Shown: positions 17,925 through 26,406, counted from the first letter of the stretch. The stretch is DNA of 55,897 nucleotides from an uncultured Lachnospiraceae bacterium (GCA_910584685.1 CAJUAO010000019.1:1-55897); one strand, 5' to 3'. Notes: generated by a model not told the origin, from the sequence alone. Program-made: numbers and translations.

Positions 17925-18521
17925 ATGGATACAAAGAATATTATGATTGTAGGCGTTGGCGGACAGGGTACCCTGCTTGCCAGCAAGCTGTTAGGTTACG
18001 TACTGTTAAATTCAGGCTATGACGTAAAGGTTTCCGAGGTTCACGGTATGAGTCAGCGGGGTGGAAGCGTGGTAACTTATGTCCGTTTTGGAAGTAAGGT
18101 ATATTCTCCCGTAATAGACAAGGGGGAGGCTGATATTATTCTTGCCTTTGAAAAGCTGGAGGCTGCCCGCTGGCTTGAATATTTAAAGCCCGGTGGACAG
18201 ATTATTGTAAATACGCAGGAAATAGAGCCTATGCCTGTGATTACGGGCTCCATGGAGTATCCTTGTGAGCTGATTAGGAAAATGGAGGATGCAGGAGCAA
18301 AGGTTGATGCAGAGGATTTCCTTACCCTTGCTTCCAAGGCAGGCTCTTCCAAGGCTGTCAACATTGCCCTGATGGGAAGACTGTCAAAATATTTTCCGGA
18401 AATTTCAGATGAAGATTGGAGAAATGCTATCGTGGCAACTGTTCCTCCAAAATACTTAGAATTAAACTTAAAGGCCTTTGAGCTTGGCAAAAATTCTGAA
18501 AACAGTGTATCAGAGCTTTAA
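17925..18521 (+). CDS. iorB: Indolepyruvate:ferredoxin oxidoreductase, beta subunit
   Basis: About 198 residues, the gamma-type domain that completes the 2-oxoacid:ferredoxin oxidoreductase with IorA. The N terminus IMIVGVGGQGTLLASKLLG and HGMSQRGGSVVTYVRFG are diagnostic. The ATG at 17925 has GAGGA five bases upstream; the in-frame ATG at 17913 overlaps that site and is less likely. The 3' end overlaps by 12 bases the 3' end of the convergent amidohydrolase gene, so no separate terminator fits between them. Confidence 0.94.
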   Translation: MDTKNIMIVGVGGQGTLLASKLLGYVLLNSGYDVKVSEVHGMSQRGGSVVTYVRFGSKVYSPVIDKGEADIILAFEKLEAARWLEYLKPGGQIIVNTQEIEPMPVITGSMEYPCELIRKMEDAGAKVDAEDFLTLASKAGSSKAVNIALMGRLSKYFPEISDEDWRNAIVATVPPKYLELNLKAFELGKNSENSVSEL

Positions 18522-19358
18522 CAGCTCTGATGCATTGCTTCCCAGAATTAACGATAAATCCTTTTTACCCAGACCGCTTTCCTTTATAAATGTAAGAGCT
18601 TCCTTCTGGTCGCTCCACGGGCTGTCCGTACCAAATAAAATTTTATTTGCGCCGTGCTTCTCAACCATTCGGAGAAATTGTTTCCTTGAAAGGAGCGGTG
18701 TTTCCTGAGGGCTTCGCATTGCGCCTGAAGCCGTCAATATAGGGAGTAATGAAAAGGATGTATCCATATAAACATTTCTTCCTATAATGCTTTGTTCTAC
18801 CTCATTCCAGCAGCCCCATCCACCCATGTGCGCCAGCACAAGCTTGCGGGGCTTTAGGGTATCAATAACCGAAACAATGCGGCTTACTGATGAATAATCC
18901 GCCCCCGGATAGCTGACGTCATAGCCGGCGTGGACAACCACAATCAAATCATTCTCACATGCGCATTCAATAATCCTCAGACATCGTATATCGTCAATAT
19001 TTGTCTTTTGAAAAACAGGATGAAGCTTAATTCCTTTTATTCCTTCTCTTGCCAAGCCGCAAAGAATTTGACGGTAAGCTTCATTATCAGGATGTATGCC
19101 CCCAAATGATATAAGTCCCTTTTCCTTATATTTTTCATTTATTTCCAATGACGTCCTATTTATGGTTTCCTGCTGCCCCGGTCTTGTCACTACAGGAAGC
19201 AGTATTGAATAATCAATTCCGGCTGTTTCCATAGATGCGCAAAGCGCGTCCATAGTTCCATTCAGATAATTTTTTACCCCGGCGCTTTTAGCCAGCTTAG
19301 CTATTGCATATTCTGCAAGGGCTTCGGGAAATGTATGCGTATGAAAATCAACAACCAC
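18510..19358 (-). CDS. Amidohydrolase family protein (TIM-barrel metal hydrolase)
   Basis: 282 residues of the amidohydrolase-2 type. The metal site is indicated by VVDFHTHTF at the N terminus, GIKLHP near 140, VVVHAGYD near 165, LAHMGG near 205 and LFGTDSPWSD near 250. Members decarboxylate or hydrolyse small organic acids; the substrate here is not evident. The start is GTG with GGAGG seven bases upstream. It is convergent with iorB, whose end it overlaps. Confidence 0.88.
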   Translation of the reverse strand: MVVDFHTHTFPEALAEYAIAKLAKSAGVKNYLNGTMDALCASMETAGIDYSILLPVVTRPGQQETINRTSLEINEKYKEKGLISFGGIHPDNEAYRQILCGLAREGIKGIKLHPVFQKTNIDDIRCLRIIECACENDLIVVVHAGYDVSYPGADYSSVSRIVSVIDTLKPRKLVLAHMGGWGCWNEVEQSIIGRNVYMDTSFSLLPILTASGAMRSPQETPLLSRKQFLRMVEKHGANKILFGTDSPWSDQKEALTFIKESGLGKKDLSLILGSNASELLKL

Positions 19359-19396
19359 AGCAGCCTCCTTTGATTTTATTATAATAAAAATTGTCT

Positions 19397-20371
19397 TTAG
19401 TTCTGCAAAAGTATCTGCTGTCCCTTAACTAATTCATAGGAAATTAATCTGCAGGACTCCAAGTCCTCCTTATACATATCAACGCCGGTAATCTGACTGT
19501 TTTCATATGTTGTATAATAATATATTCCTCTGTCAACATTACAGCATGAGGAATATATGGTAAATTCATATTTTCCCCCGCCCATACAAACACAGCCCTT
19601 TTGCTGCTCTACTGAGCCTAAAATATGAAAAAACTGACTTATACTTTCGCTTTCCGAATCACCTGAAACGGAATTAAGCTTTGTAAACGCTGCCTTTACA
19701 AAGCGCGACTGTGAGGATAAATCTCCCGGTAGTCCCATTGCTCCCATTCCCCGGCTGTATGCATTAAGCTTAAGCTCCTTTGAAAAATTGTTTTCAGGAG
19801 GATTTACAGACAAATCCATATAATTGTTTAAATTAAACATTTGATAATTAAAAGGAGGATTGTTTGTAAGCAGACCAATGTTATTGTCATATACTTTTAA
19901 GCCGTCCTTTACGGACTCTACCGTAATTGAGGCTTCCTTATCCGATATAATCCAATGAAGCGTTGCCGTAGGCAATTCCCTGCTAAAGCTTATATCTGTC
20001 AGATTAAGCCTGCAAAGAATATTTTTAACCTCATTTATATTTGAGCATTGGCCTAATACCCATGGAATAAATTCAAAAACCGCTATATTGTCCATGCCCT
20101 TTACTTCCATATTGTAATGGGCATTTTCAGGAAAATTAAGCCCTGCCATACTGAGGCCTTTTTCATTTGTAGCGTCATAATACAAAGGGTAATCCTCCAC
20201 CACATACGCCATTCCAATCATTGCGTAATGCCTTTTCATTCTTCCTGCCCTTTTAAAGCAGAATTCGTAATTTCTCGGCGTTACGGTTACAGTCTCATGA
20301 TAGGAATATTCCAGGTCAAGATTTCTCCCAAAGTATGTGTCCTTTGTTTTATATGTTATCGCAGTACACAT
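19397..20371 (-). CDS. bsh: Choloylglycine hydrolase (bile salt hydrolase family)
   Basis: 324 residues, an Ntn-hydrolase that cleaves the amide of glyco- or tauro-conjugated bile acids; the family also includes penicillin V acylase. Cys2 is the autocatalytically exposed nucleophile (MCTAITYK), followed by FGRNLDLE, AGLNFPENAHY, LTNNPPFNYQ and the signature GDLSSQSRFVKAAF. The substrate-loop motif YSRGMGAMGLPGD contains Ser-Arg-Gly, which has been linked in lactobacilli to glycine preference; applying that here is inference. There is no signal peptide, so it is cytosolic. The ATG follows GTGGAGGGCAAAAA. It points to a gut habitat. Confidence 0.92.
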   Translation of the reverse strand: MCTAITYKTKDTYFGRNLDLEYSYHETVTVTPRNYEFCFKRAGRMKRHYAMIGMAYVVEDYPLYYDATNEKGLSMAGLNFPENAHYNMEVKGMDNIAVFEFIPWVLGQCSNINEVKNILCRLNLTDISFSRELPTATLHWIISDKEASITVESVKDGLKVYDNNIGLLTNNPPFNYQMFNLNNYMDLSVNPPENNFSKELKLNAYSRGMGAMGLPGDLSSQSRFVKAAFTKLNSVSGDSESESISQFFHILGSVEQQKGCVCMGGGKYEFTIYSSCCNVDRGIYYYTTYENSQITGVDMYKEDLESCRLISYELVKGQQILLQN

Positions 20372-20532
20372 TTTTTGCCCTCCACAATTTTTAATTTTCT
20401 TGATTTTTCGCTTTATTCTTTCAATTTATCGTTCCCTTGCTTCATACGATTTATTCACGGTATCCGCCTTATCTCACTGCCTTTTCTTCATCTTACATAT
20501 TACATAATCTTTTCAGCAGATACTTCCTCCAT

Positions 20533-21438
20533 CTAACATCCATAATTATCCAGCTTACTTACAAAATCACTCCATCTTTCCCTTTTAACCGGAAATATGT
20601 CCGACTCAAATATTTTCATAAATTCATCCCTATTAACCCATTTATAGTCAATCGTTTCGCCCTCCTGGAGAGTAACGCTGTCCTTTGGCACATCTGTAAT
20701 ACACACATATCCCCTGTATATTGTATCATGTGTCACAACCCTGAATTTCTCAATAAGATTTTCGGCAATAATTCCTGTTTCCTCCTGCAATTCCCGTTTT
20801 GCCGCCGCTTCAAAGGCTTCTCCCTTTAATACGCTTCCTCCCGCCCCGCTATCCCAAAAGCCGGGATAATTTGGCTTTCTGAAATCTCTCTGCATCAGAA
20901 GAATACTGCCGTCCTTATGTATAACAAACACCTCTGCAACTGCATGTCTGTATTCTGCAGGAATACGCTGTCCTCTGATTAAATCAACGCCTGCCAGTGT
21001 TCCGTCAGGATAATATGCATCCCATATTTCCGGCGGATTATTTATAAAATCCATTGCTTTCTCATATAAATACGGATGTATTGCAGGATATGTAAGATTT
21101 TCCGGCAGCTCGTCAAAAAAATCAACGGTTTCTATTTCTGACTCCGGCAGCTCTGAAAATTCTGTAATCTCTGCATAAAACAGCATTGCATACACAGTAA
21201 TTTTATATGCGCACACCGGCTTTATAATGAATTTTTTTGCGCCTGTCTCCTCATACAATTCCCTTTCTGCCGTCTCTATAATAGTCTCTCCTGCCTCTCT
21301 GTGGCCTCCCGGACATTCCCACGTATCTCTGTCCCTATGCCTGCACAAAACAAGCTTTCCCTTATATGTACAGACCATTGCCGCTATTTTTAAGTCCTCA
21401 TCTTTTACATCCTGTATACTGTAAAATCTAATACCCAT
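20533..21438 (-). CDS. Tandem double-NUDIX hydrolase
   Basis: About 301 residues with two complete NUDIX boxes. The first is GGHREAGETIIETAERELYE followed by ETG near residue 45; the second is GGSVLKGEAFEAAAKRELQE followed by ETG near 205. Both keep the G-x5-E-x7-RE-x-x-EE-x-G pattern, so both could bind metal and hydrolyse nucleoside-diphosphate derivatives. The second half resembles IDI/YfcD-like NUDIX proteins. The start at 21438 has AGGAGG and overlaps the end of the preceding methyltransferase gene by 11 bases; the frame extends upstream without a site. Last gene of the 23400-20533 operon. Confidence 0.88.
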   Translation of the reverse strand: MGIRFYSIQDVKDEDLKIAAMVCTYKGKLVLCRHRDRDTWECPGGHREAGETIIETAERELYEETGAKKFIIKPVCAYKITVYAMLFYAEITEFSELPESEIETVDFFDELPENLTYPAIHPYLYEKAMDFINNPPEIWDAYYPDGTLAGVDLIRGQRIPAEYRHAVAEVFVIHKDGSILLMQRDFRKPNYPGFWDSGAGGSVLKGEAFEAAAKRELQEETGIIAENLIEKFRVVTHDTIYRGYVCITDVPKDSVTLQEGETIDYKWVNRDEFMKIFESDIFPVKRERWSDFVSKLDNYGC

Positions 21439-22045
21439 TTTTCCTCCTGTTTTTCCTGCCAATATACCTGCAGACACTTTCCTTATAGCTGACGTATTCC
21501 CCGCCAAACACATCTGGCAAATACTTCTCCTCCTGCAATATTTGCAAATGAAGCATAACCATGGCAAATACCGAAAATATCAATAAAACCCAATTAAAGA
21601 ACATTAACAATATTCCTAAATATACACAGTAAAAGCCAAGAAAAGCCGGATTTCTGCTGACCTTGTATATCCCGTTTGTGACAAGCTTTGTATCGTCCTC
21701 CCTTGCCAGACCTGCCCTCCAGCTATCCTTCATAGTCAATACTGCGCAGGCAAAAATCCCATCGCCGATAAATCCAATAACCGCCCCTGCTATACAAAAT
21801 CCCGTTGATAACGGTCTGACTGTAAATATACATATTACTTCCGCCAAAACAACCGAATATGTGGCAATTTTCATTATTGCCTCAATATAAAACACTCTAT
21901 CCCTTTGTCTTCCCTTTGCAATCTGGTCCGTCTGTATTCCCTTTTTCTTTTGCAAAAGCAGCTTTCCCATATAAATTGTGTAAAATATTAATAATATTAC
22001 TATTCCTGTAATTTTCATCCTAATATAAATCCGTTCTAAATTCAT
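21428..22045 (-). CDS. Isoprenylcysteine carboxyl methyltransferase-family membrane protein
   Basis: Up to 205 residues with about five membrane segments. The C-terminal cytosolic signature NGIYKVSRNPAFLGFY, followed by EEKYLPDVFGGEYVSYKESV and CRYIGRK, is the ICMT/PEMT pattern for S-adenosylmethionine binding. Bacterial members methylate unknown small molecules or lipids. The N-terminal start is uncertain, as neither the Met at 22045 nor that at 22018 has a strong ribosome site. It sits between bcp and the NUDIX gene in one operon. Confidence 0.82.
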   Translation of the reverse strand: MNLERIYIRMKITGIVILLIFYTIYMGKLLLQKKKGIQTDQIAKGRQRDRVFYIEAIMKIATYSVVLAEVICIFTVRPLSTGFCIAGAVIGFIGDGIFACAVLTMKDSWRAGLAREDDTKLVTNGIYKVSRNPAFLGFYCVYLGILLMFFNWVLLIFSVFAMVMLHLQILQEEKYLPDVFGGEYVSYKESVCRYIGRKNRRKNGY

Positions 22046-22076
22046 TTACGCTTTTATTATGACAAACTAAATTCCC

Positions 22077-22529
22077 TTAAATTTCCCCAAGCATTTTTTC
22101 AGCATCATCCGCCGCCTTTACCTTGTCATTTGCCTTTATTATAATTCCCTCCTCATCAATAAGATACGTTGTCCGCACAACTCCCATTGACACCTTTCCG
22201 TAATTTTTCTTTTCCTTCCATACATCGTAAGCCTTTATTACCTCAAGCTCCGTGTCTGAAAGAAGGGTAAAGGCAAGACCAAACTTTTCTTCAAACTTCT
22301 TATGTGACGCAACGGTATCCTTACTAATGCCAATTACCACCGCTCCCTTTTCCATAAACTGAGGATACCTGTCGCTGAAACCGCATGCCTGCTTAGTACA
22401 GCCCGGCGTGTTATCCTTTGGATAAAAATATAAAATAATCTTCTTGCCCTTATACTCCTCCAAGGTATGCATAACTCCGTTTTGGTCCGGCAGCTTAAAC
22501 TCCGGCGCTTTAGTTCCTAACTCTAACAT
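22077..22529 (-). CDS. bcp: Thiol peroxidase, Bcp/PrxQ type
   Basis: 150 residues, atypical 2-Cys peroxiredoxin that reduces hydroperoxides using thioredoxin. The active-site motif is YFYPKDNTPGCTKQACGFSD, with the peroxidatic Cys and a resolving Cys five residues on, as in the PrxQ class. The ATG follows AAAGGAGGATTATT. It is in an operon with acylphosphatase upstream and the methyltransferase downstream. Confidence 0.95.
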   Translation of the reverse strand: MLELGTKAPEFKLPDQNGVMHTLEEYKGKKIILYFYPKDNTPGCTKQACGFSDRYPQFMEKGAVVIGISKDTVASHKKFEEKFGLAFTLLSDTELEVIKAYDVWKEKKNYGKVSMGVVRTTYLIDEEGIIIKANDKVKAADDAEKMLGEI

Positions 22530-22541
22530 AATAATCCTCCT

Positions 22542-22814
22542 TTATTTCTCATAAAAATCATATTCTTCTTCTAGCGGAATGCTTTTTGCGTCAAAATTTT
22601 CTATATGGACATATTGGCGCTTTTCCATAAACATAATTAATTCGTCTATCTTAAACTCTTCGCCCTGTACCTCCATTTCCACAGAGCCGTCGTATAGATT
22701 TTTCACCCATCCTGTAAGTCCAAGCTGTCTTGCCTTGTTTACTGAATAATATCTGAAACCGACGCCCTGCACCCTGCCATAGAAGATAATGTGCCTGCGT
22801 ATTTTATTATTCAT
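22542..22814 (-). CDS. acyP: Acylphosphatase
   Basis: 90 residues, a complete acylphosphatase that hydrolyses acyl phosphates such as 1,3-bisphosphoglycerate or carbamoyl phosphate. The signature FYGRVQGVGFRYY contains the catalytic Arg, and GWVKNLYDGSVEMEVQG contains the catalytic Asn. The start overlaps the end of the lipoprotein gene by eight bases. Confidence 0.93.
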   Translation of the reverse strand: MNNKIRRHIIFYGRVQGVGFRYYSVNKARQLGLTGWVKNLYDGSVEMEVQGEEFKIDELIMFMEKRQYVHIENFDAKSIPLEEEYDFYEK

Positions 22815-23400
22815 TTATGCTTCCCCTTTCACGGATAATGTATGCATTAAACAGTTCAAGATACTCTTTAGCAGTGGACCATTGCATATAACTGCCAGAA
22901 TCGTCCATAAACCTAAACCCTGTCAGCTCACTTAACGCCGTGGCGCAGATATGTTCATACATACCATTACTGTCACTTTTGTAAATAATATAATAGAGCG
23001 GCATTTCTGCCCTCTCCCCCATATCTGTCACTTTTTTGTATTGAGCTTTTTTAAATACCCTTGGATACCCCTCGGTAATGACAATATCAGGATTTTCCCT
23101 TTCTTCCTTTTCTTCTTCAATTACAAGCGCCTGAAGTTGGGAAGCTATTTCTTTCAAATCTTCAACATTAAGCTTTTCAAGGAATTTCTCCTCATCTAAT
23201 CCATTGGCTGTAATAGCGGACCAGTCAGGCGAAGCCTCTTTTACATGATTTTTTTCTGTATTATTGCTAAAAGCTGTTGTTTTATCTTCTGAGCCAACTG
23301 TCTTAACAGGCTTAGAAGCTTTGTCGCTGCAGCCTGCAAAAATAATGAAAATACCGATTATACAGACTAAACCAAGTGTTTTTGCGCATCGATTGCTCAT
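22807..23400 (-). CDS. Putative lipoprotein, unknown function
   Basis: 197 residues with a lipoprotein signal peptide. A basic N terminus and the hydrophobic stretch TLGLVCIIGIFIIFAGC end in a lipobox with Cys at about residue 24, then a polar linker rich in Lys, Ser and Thr. The mature part is acidic and not recognised. Expected to be anchored outside the cell. The ATG follows GGAGGAGGGATTACAGA. First gene of the operon with acylphosphatase, bcp, the methyltransferase and the NUDIX gene. Confidence 0.8.
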   Translation of the reverse strand: MSNRCAKTLGLVCIIGIFIIFAGCSDKASKPVKTVGSEDKTTAFSNNTEKNHVKEASPDWSAITANGLDEEKFLEKLNVEDLKEIASQLQALVIEEEKEERENPDIVITEGYPRVFKKAQYKKVTDMGERAEMPLYYIIYKSDSNGMYEHICATALSELTGFRFMDDSGSYMQWSTAKEYLELFNAYIIRERGSINE

Positions 23401-23844
23401 TCTGTAATCCCTCCTCCTGTACTATTCTTCTAAATACATGCTTATTTAAGTATAAAATATTAATCCTCTATTTACAACGTATATTTATAGGCTTATTTTT
23501 ATTTTTAGCGGGTACACAATTTTAAAAAGGGAATTCCTTATTTTTGTGCTGTTTTTTGCACATACACAAATTGAGATGCAGCCTGCATAGCCCGGATATA
23601 CTTAGATAATTATAGCATAATCCATATTAATAATCATCAGTTATTTATATAATTATTTATAACATCTGCAAACATCATAAAAGACAGGCGGCGCAATAAA
23701 AAAAGTGCTTCTGTCATGGCAGGGCACTTTTTTTATTGCAATTTTACCGGCAGCCATGCTGCGTCAGGCTGTCGGCTCTCTTGTTAAACAAATTGTAAAA
23801 GCTTCACTTTCATTTGTCACATGAAAGCTATATTTCAACCAATA
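23401..23844. other. Intergenic region upstream of the lipoprotein operon
   Basis: 444 bases without a recognised gene. The left part should hold the promoter of the lipoprotein operon. A small dyad GTGC/GCAC lies near 23550. The right part holds the strong terminator at 23693-23739. Nothing else was identified. Confidence 0.5.
23693..23739. terminator. Strong bidirectional intrinsic terminator
   Basis: A perfect 16-base stem, GCAATAAAAAAAGTGC against GCACTTTTTTTATTGC, with a 15-base loop. The A and T runs in the arms allow termination in either direction. It lies about 105 bases downstream of the RNHCP gene (minus strand). Confidence 0.9.
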
Positions 23845-24267
23845 TCACATACTTCCCTCTCCACCCATAAGCCTTGTCATTTCCTCTATTCTCTCAACAG
23901 GAAACGGCGGGGAGGCCAATGGCTTCATGGCTATGGACATAAGCTTCATGGGGTTATCATCCGCCGCAATCCTGTTTGAACTAAAATGACCGCAAACACG
24001 GCATCTGTGTATAATTGCCCATTCACCGTTTTTTCTAATCCAGACAGCCACCGGCTCCATATGACCTCCGCAGTCTGCTTCCCTGTCTCCCGGCTCATCA
24101 TCTACATGCAGACTGAAAAGACAGTTAGGACAGTGATTTCTGTGATTGCTGCCACTGCCATAAGGAACTACCGTACGTCCGCAATTCTTACATGTAAAGG
24201 TTTCATTACAGGCATGATTTTTATAATAGCCTTTTTCATATAGCTTTCTTTTATTTTCCCTATTCAA
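23845..24267 (-). CDS. RNHCP domain protein
   Basis: 140 residues. The family name motif appears as SNHRNHCPNCLFSLHVD, after a first zinc-ribbon pair CKNCG, with a further CRVCG near residue 100. It is therefore a zinc-binding protein, probably RNA- or nucleotide-related; function unknown. The start is a TTG with a strong TTTAGGAGGAATTAAAA upstream, which decides for this codon although it is not ATG. Confidence 0.85.
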   Translation of the reverse strand: MNRENKRKLYEKGYYKNHACNETFTCKNCGRTVVPYGSGSNHRNHCPNCLFSLHVDDEPGDREADCGGHMEPVAVWIRKNGEWAIIHRCRVCGHFSSNRIAADDNPMKLMSIAMKPLASPPFPVERIEEMTRLMGGEGSM

Positions 24268-24411
24268 TTTTAATTCCTCCTAAAAGCCCGTATTTATACA
24301 AACCTATTGGGAGGAGATATCCCTGTCCGACACCAGCCTCCCGGTTATGATACGGACTCCCTGTAATTATTGTTATACATTAAGCAATTCTCCTTCTTCC
24401 GTTATTTTTTA

Positions 24412-24714
24412 TTACTTACCGAATTCCACCCTGTTTCTTTTTAAAAATTCCTTATCATTTCCATACTTAACGGCAAGAGTCTCGTCATTCTCCAAAAACA
24501 GCCGATACTCTTCACCTGAAATCCGGCTTGGTCTCACTCTCTCATAAACTGTCAGATTTAGGGAATGCTTGCATTTTTCACATTGATATATAAGCCATAC
24601 GTCTACTCTGTTTCCATTTGCATTGACACGGAATTTCCCTGTGTTTACAAAATGCATTTTCCTTTTGCATCCTGAACATTTATGAATTATTTTTATTGTG
24701 TTTATAAGCTTCAC
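24412..24714 (-). CDS. DUF1062 protein, probably C-terminally truncated
   Basis: 100 residues. The N-terminal part has the DUF1062 features: CSGCKRKMHFVNTGKFRVNA, DVWLIYQCEKCKHSLNL and YERVRPSRI, with the zinc ligands CxxC twice. Family members are usually nearer 180-200 residues, and this frame stops soon after the FLKRNRVEFGK segment, so the C-terminal half is missing. Start GTG with AAGGAGATAAA. It is preceded by a mini-ORF and hairpin at 24772-24812. Either a short form or a decaying gene. Confidence 0.7.
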   Translation of the reverse strand: MKLINTIKIIHKCSGCKRKMHFVNTGKFRVNANGNRVDVWLIYQCEKCKHSLNLTVYERVRPSRISGEEYRLFLENDETLAVKYGNDKEFLKRNRVEFGK

Positions 24715-24771
24715 TTTATCTCCTTATTATTTTGCAGATAATGCGTAAGCTATCACAGTATTAAATTGTAT

Positions 24772-24812
24772 TTGCAATAGCCCCGCTATGCAAAGTAATA
24801 AGGTTTGTCCAT
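24772..24812 (-). promoter_or_regulatory. Mini-ORF (8 codons) plus hairpin upstream of the DUF1062 gene
   Basis: On the minus strand GGGGGT precedes ATG at 24812, opening an eight-codon frame MDKPYYFA that stops with TAG at 24786-24788. The stop lies in the left arm of an inverted repeat (24772-24793), TTGCATAGC against GCTATTGCAA. The arrangement is almost the same as at 25236-25277. It could be a leader peptide with an attenuating hairpin, or part of a small dispersed repeat. Confidence 0.55.
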
Positions 24813-24877
24813 ATAAATACCCCCGTATACCGCAGATTTTATTGCAATATTGTTCTAATAAAAACTACGCTCCGTTT

Positions 24878-25174
24878 CTAAGGAACTATATTATCAGCAT
24901 TTATTATTTTATCAATATTTCTTATTATTCTCTGTACGCTTTTCTCCGTGAGAAAATACCTTTCCGATAATTCCTTAATTGTCGCTCTCCTCTTATACTC
25001 CTCGTACATTTTACTGTTGCGAAGCATAAGGGATTTTCTTGTTTCCGTACCGGCTCCCCATGATTTATGACTCTCGGACCTTCTTGGTATATAAATGGTT
25101 TGTCCGTCTGCATACTGCTGAACCAGCTCTAATATTTCCTTTGGCAGAATATCCCCTGCCCTGACATAGCCCAT
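24878..25174 (-). CDS. CD3324 family HTH protein
   Basis: About 98 residues. The pattern MGYVRAGDILPKEILELVQQ, followed by GQTIYIPRR and a C-terminal helix-turn-helix (ATIKELSERYFLTEKSVQRI), fits the small CD3324 family of clostridia, probably DNA-binding and of unknown role. The start at 25174 is set by TTAGGAGGTCAGAT. Upstream lies a mini-ORF with hairpin (25236-25277). Confidence 0.85.
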   Translation of the reverse strand: MGYVRAGDILPKEILELVQQYADGQTIYIPRRSESHKSWGAGTETRKSLMLRNSKMYEEYKRRATIKELSERYFLTEKSVQRIIRNIDKIINADNIVP

Positions 25175-25235
25175 ATCTGACCTCCTAATATTTTTCTTTA
25201 GGATTATCAATGGCTATAACAATCAAATCTATGCT

Positions 25236-25277
25236 TGCAATAGCCACTGCTATGCAATCACTACATATTCCTTCATA
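25236..25277 (-). promoter_or_regulatory. Mini-ORF (8 codons) plus hairpin upstream of the CD3324 gene
   Basis: On the minus strand ACGGAGGTATTT precedes ATG at 25277, opening an eight-codon frame MKEYVVIA that ends in TAG at 25251-25253. The TAG lies within the inverted repeat TTGCATAGC/GCTATTGCAA (25236-25258). Frame length, last codon plus stop (GCA TAG), ribosome site and hairpin all match the copy at 24772-24812. Confidence 0.55.
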
Positions 25278-25373
25278 AATACCTCCGTAAATCTTTCTTT
25301 TAATCTATAATCTTCTTTTACATACTTTCCGTAATAATTCTATCATAGATAAAAGCTAAATCCAACCTCATGT

Positions 25374-26165
25374 TTATTTATAACAATTTATGTTCTTCCC
25401 ATATCCGTTAACCTCAAATGCCGTATATTCATAATCAAAGGAATATCCCAGCTTTTGCGCCAGTGATAACGACCATTTATTGTGCGCGTCCCAGCTTGGA
25501 TATAAGCCTCTTTTAATACATTCCAAAATCAGCGTGGCGCCGCAGGCAGAGGCCAGACCTTTTCTTCTATATTCCTTCCTTGTAACAATCTCAATTTCAA
25601 TTCCGCCGTCATATGTGCCGTACGACGATGCCCCCGACACGGGAATATTATCCCTTAAAGCAACTGCCCCAAGTCCTAATTCCTTATACATTTTATATGT
25701 TTTATATTGCGATACCAAATCATGGCACCATTCATGACCCATGCAGTAATTATATATCTCCTCGTCAATAGGTTTAATTATGTATTCCTTTGGCAAGGCT
25801 TCTGCAATGAGTTTTAGGCTGTTCTTATCAAAAGCGTCTGGCTCCTTTTTTGTTGCGTACCGCACAACCCGCTTTGCCCTGCCGCCGTAATATTCACTAA
25901 TCATATCCGTCCACAGCCCGTCCATAGGAACTGCAATAATAAAATCCTGCCTGCACCAATCGGGCTTATAGTCAATTATTTCCCTTGAAGGCGTACCTCC
26001 GTAAAAAACAAAGTCTCCTATGATTGCCATTGCGCATGTTGGATATTTTTTGTCATTTCCATAAACATGTCCCATAATTCCCTGAATACACGACCAGATT
26101 AAGGTTTCCTTCCAGCCGTCAAAAATAGCTTTTACTGACGCCATGTCTTTTATTTCATAAATCAT
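25374..26165 (-). CDS. GNAT acetyltransferase (PF12746-like)
   Basis: 263 residues. The C-terminal half has the GNAT acetyl-CoA site as EIEIVTRKEYRRKGLASACG and ends in the SWDAHNKWSLSLAQKLGY strand-helix typical of the GNAT_acetyltran group. The N-terminal half (about 1-130) is less conserved. Substrate unknown. The ATG follows AGAAAGGTAAAAAA. Monocistronic. Confidence 0.85.
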   Translation of the reverse strand: MIYEIKDMASVKAIFDGWKETLIWSCIQGIMGHVYGNDKKYPTCAMAIIGDFVFYGGTPSREIIDYKPDWCRQDFIIAVPMDGLWTDMISEYYGGRAKRVVRYATKKEPDAFDKNSLKLIAEALPKEYIIKPIDEEIYNYCMGHEWCHDLVSQYKTYKMYKELGLGAVALRDNIPVSGASSYGTYDGGIEIEIVTRKEYRRKGLASACGATLILECIKRGLYPSWDAHNKWSLSLAQKLGYSFDYEYTAFEVNGYGKNINCYK

Positions 26166-26406
26166 TTTTTTACCTTTCTGAAATTGCGAAGCCTTAAGTT
26201 ACATTTTATACGATATATCTCCCTATAAATATACATTTAAAATAATATTATCATACTCACATAGTTTTTTCACCTTAATCTTTTTACAATTTGAAATAAT
26301 AATTTGATAAATACCTGAAAATTTACAACAAATTAAATCTAAAAATACAGACCTTGAAAAAGACACACAATCTGATATAATAAATTCAAAGAAAGGAGCT
26401 GATATA
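26166..26406. promoter_or_regulatory. Intergenic region with promoter of the DUF4160/DUF2442 unit
   Basis: On the plus strand TTGAAA (26354-26359), a 16-base spacer and TATAAT (26376-26381) form a good promoter directly before the DUF4160 remnant, whose ribosome site AAAGGAGCTGATATA remains. The rest is AT-rich with nothing recognised. Confidence 0.65.
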
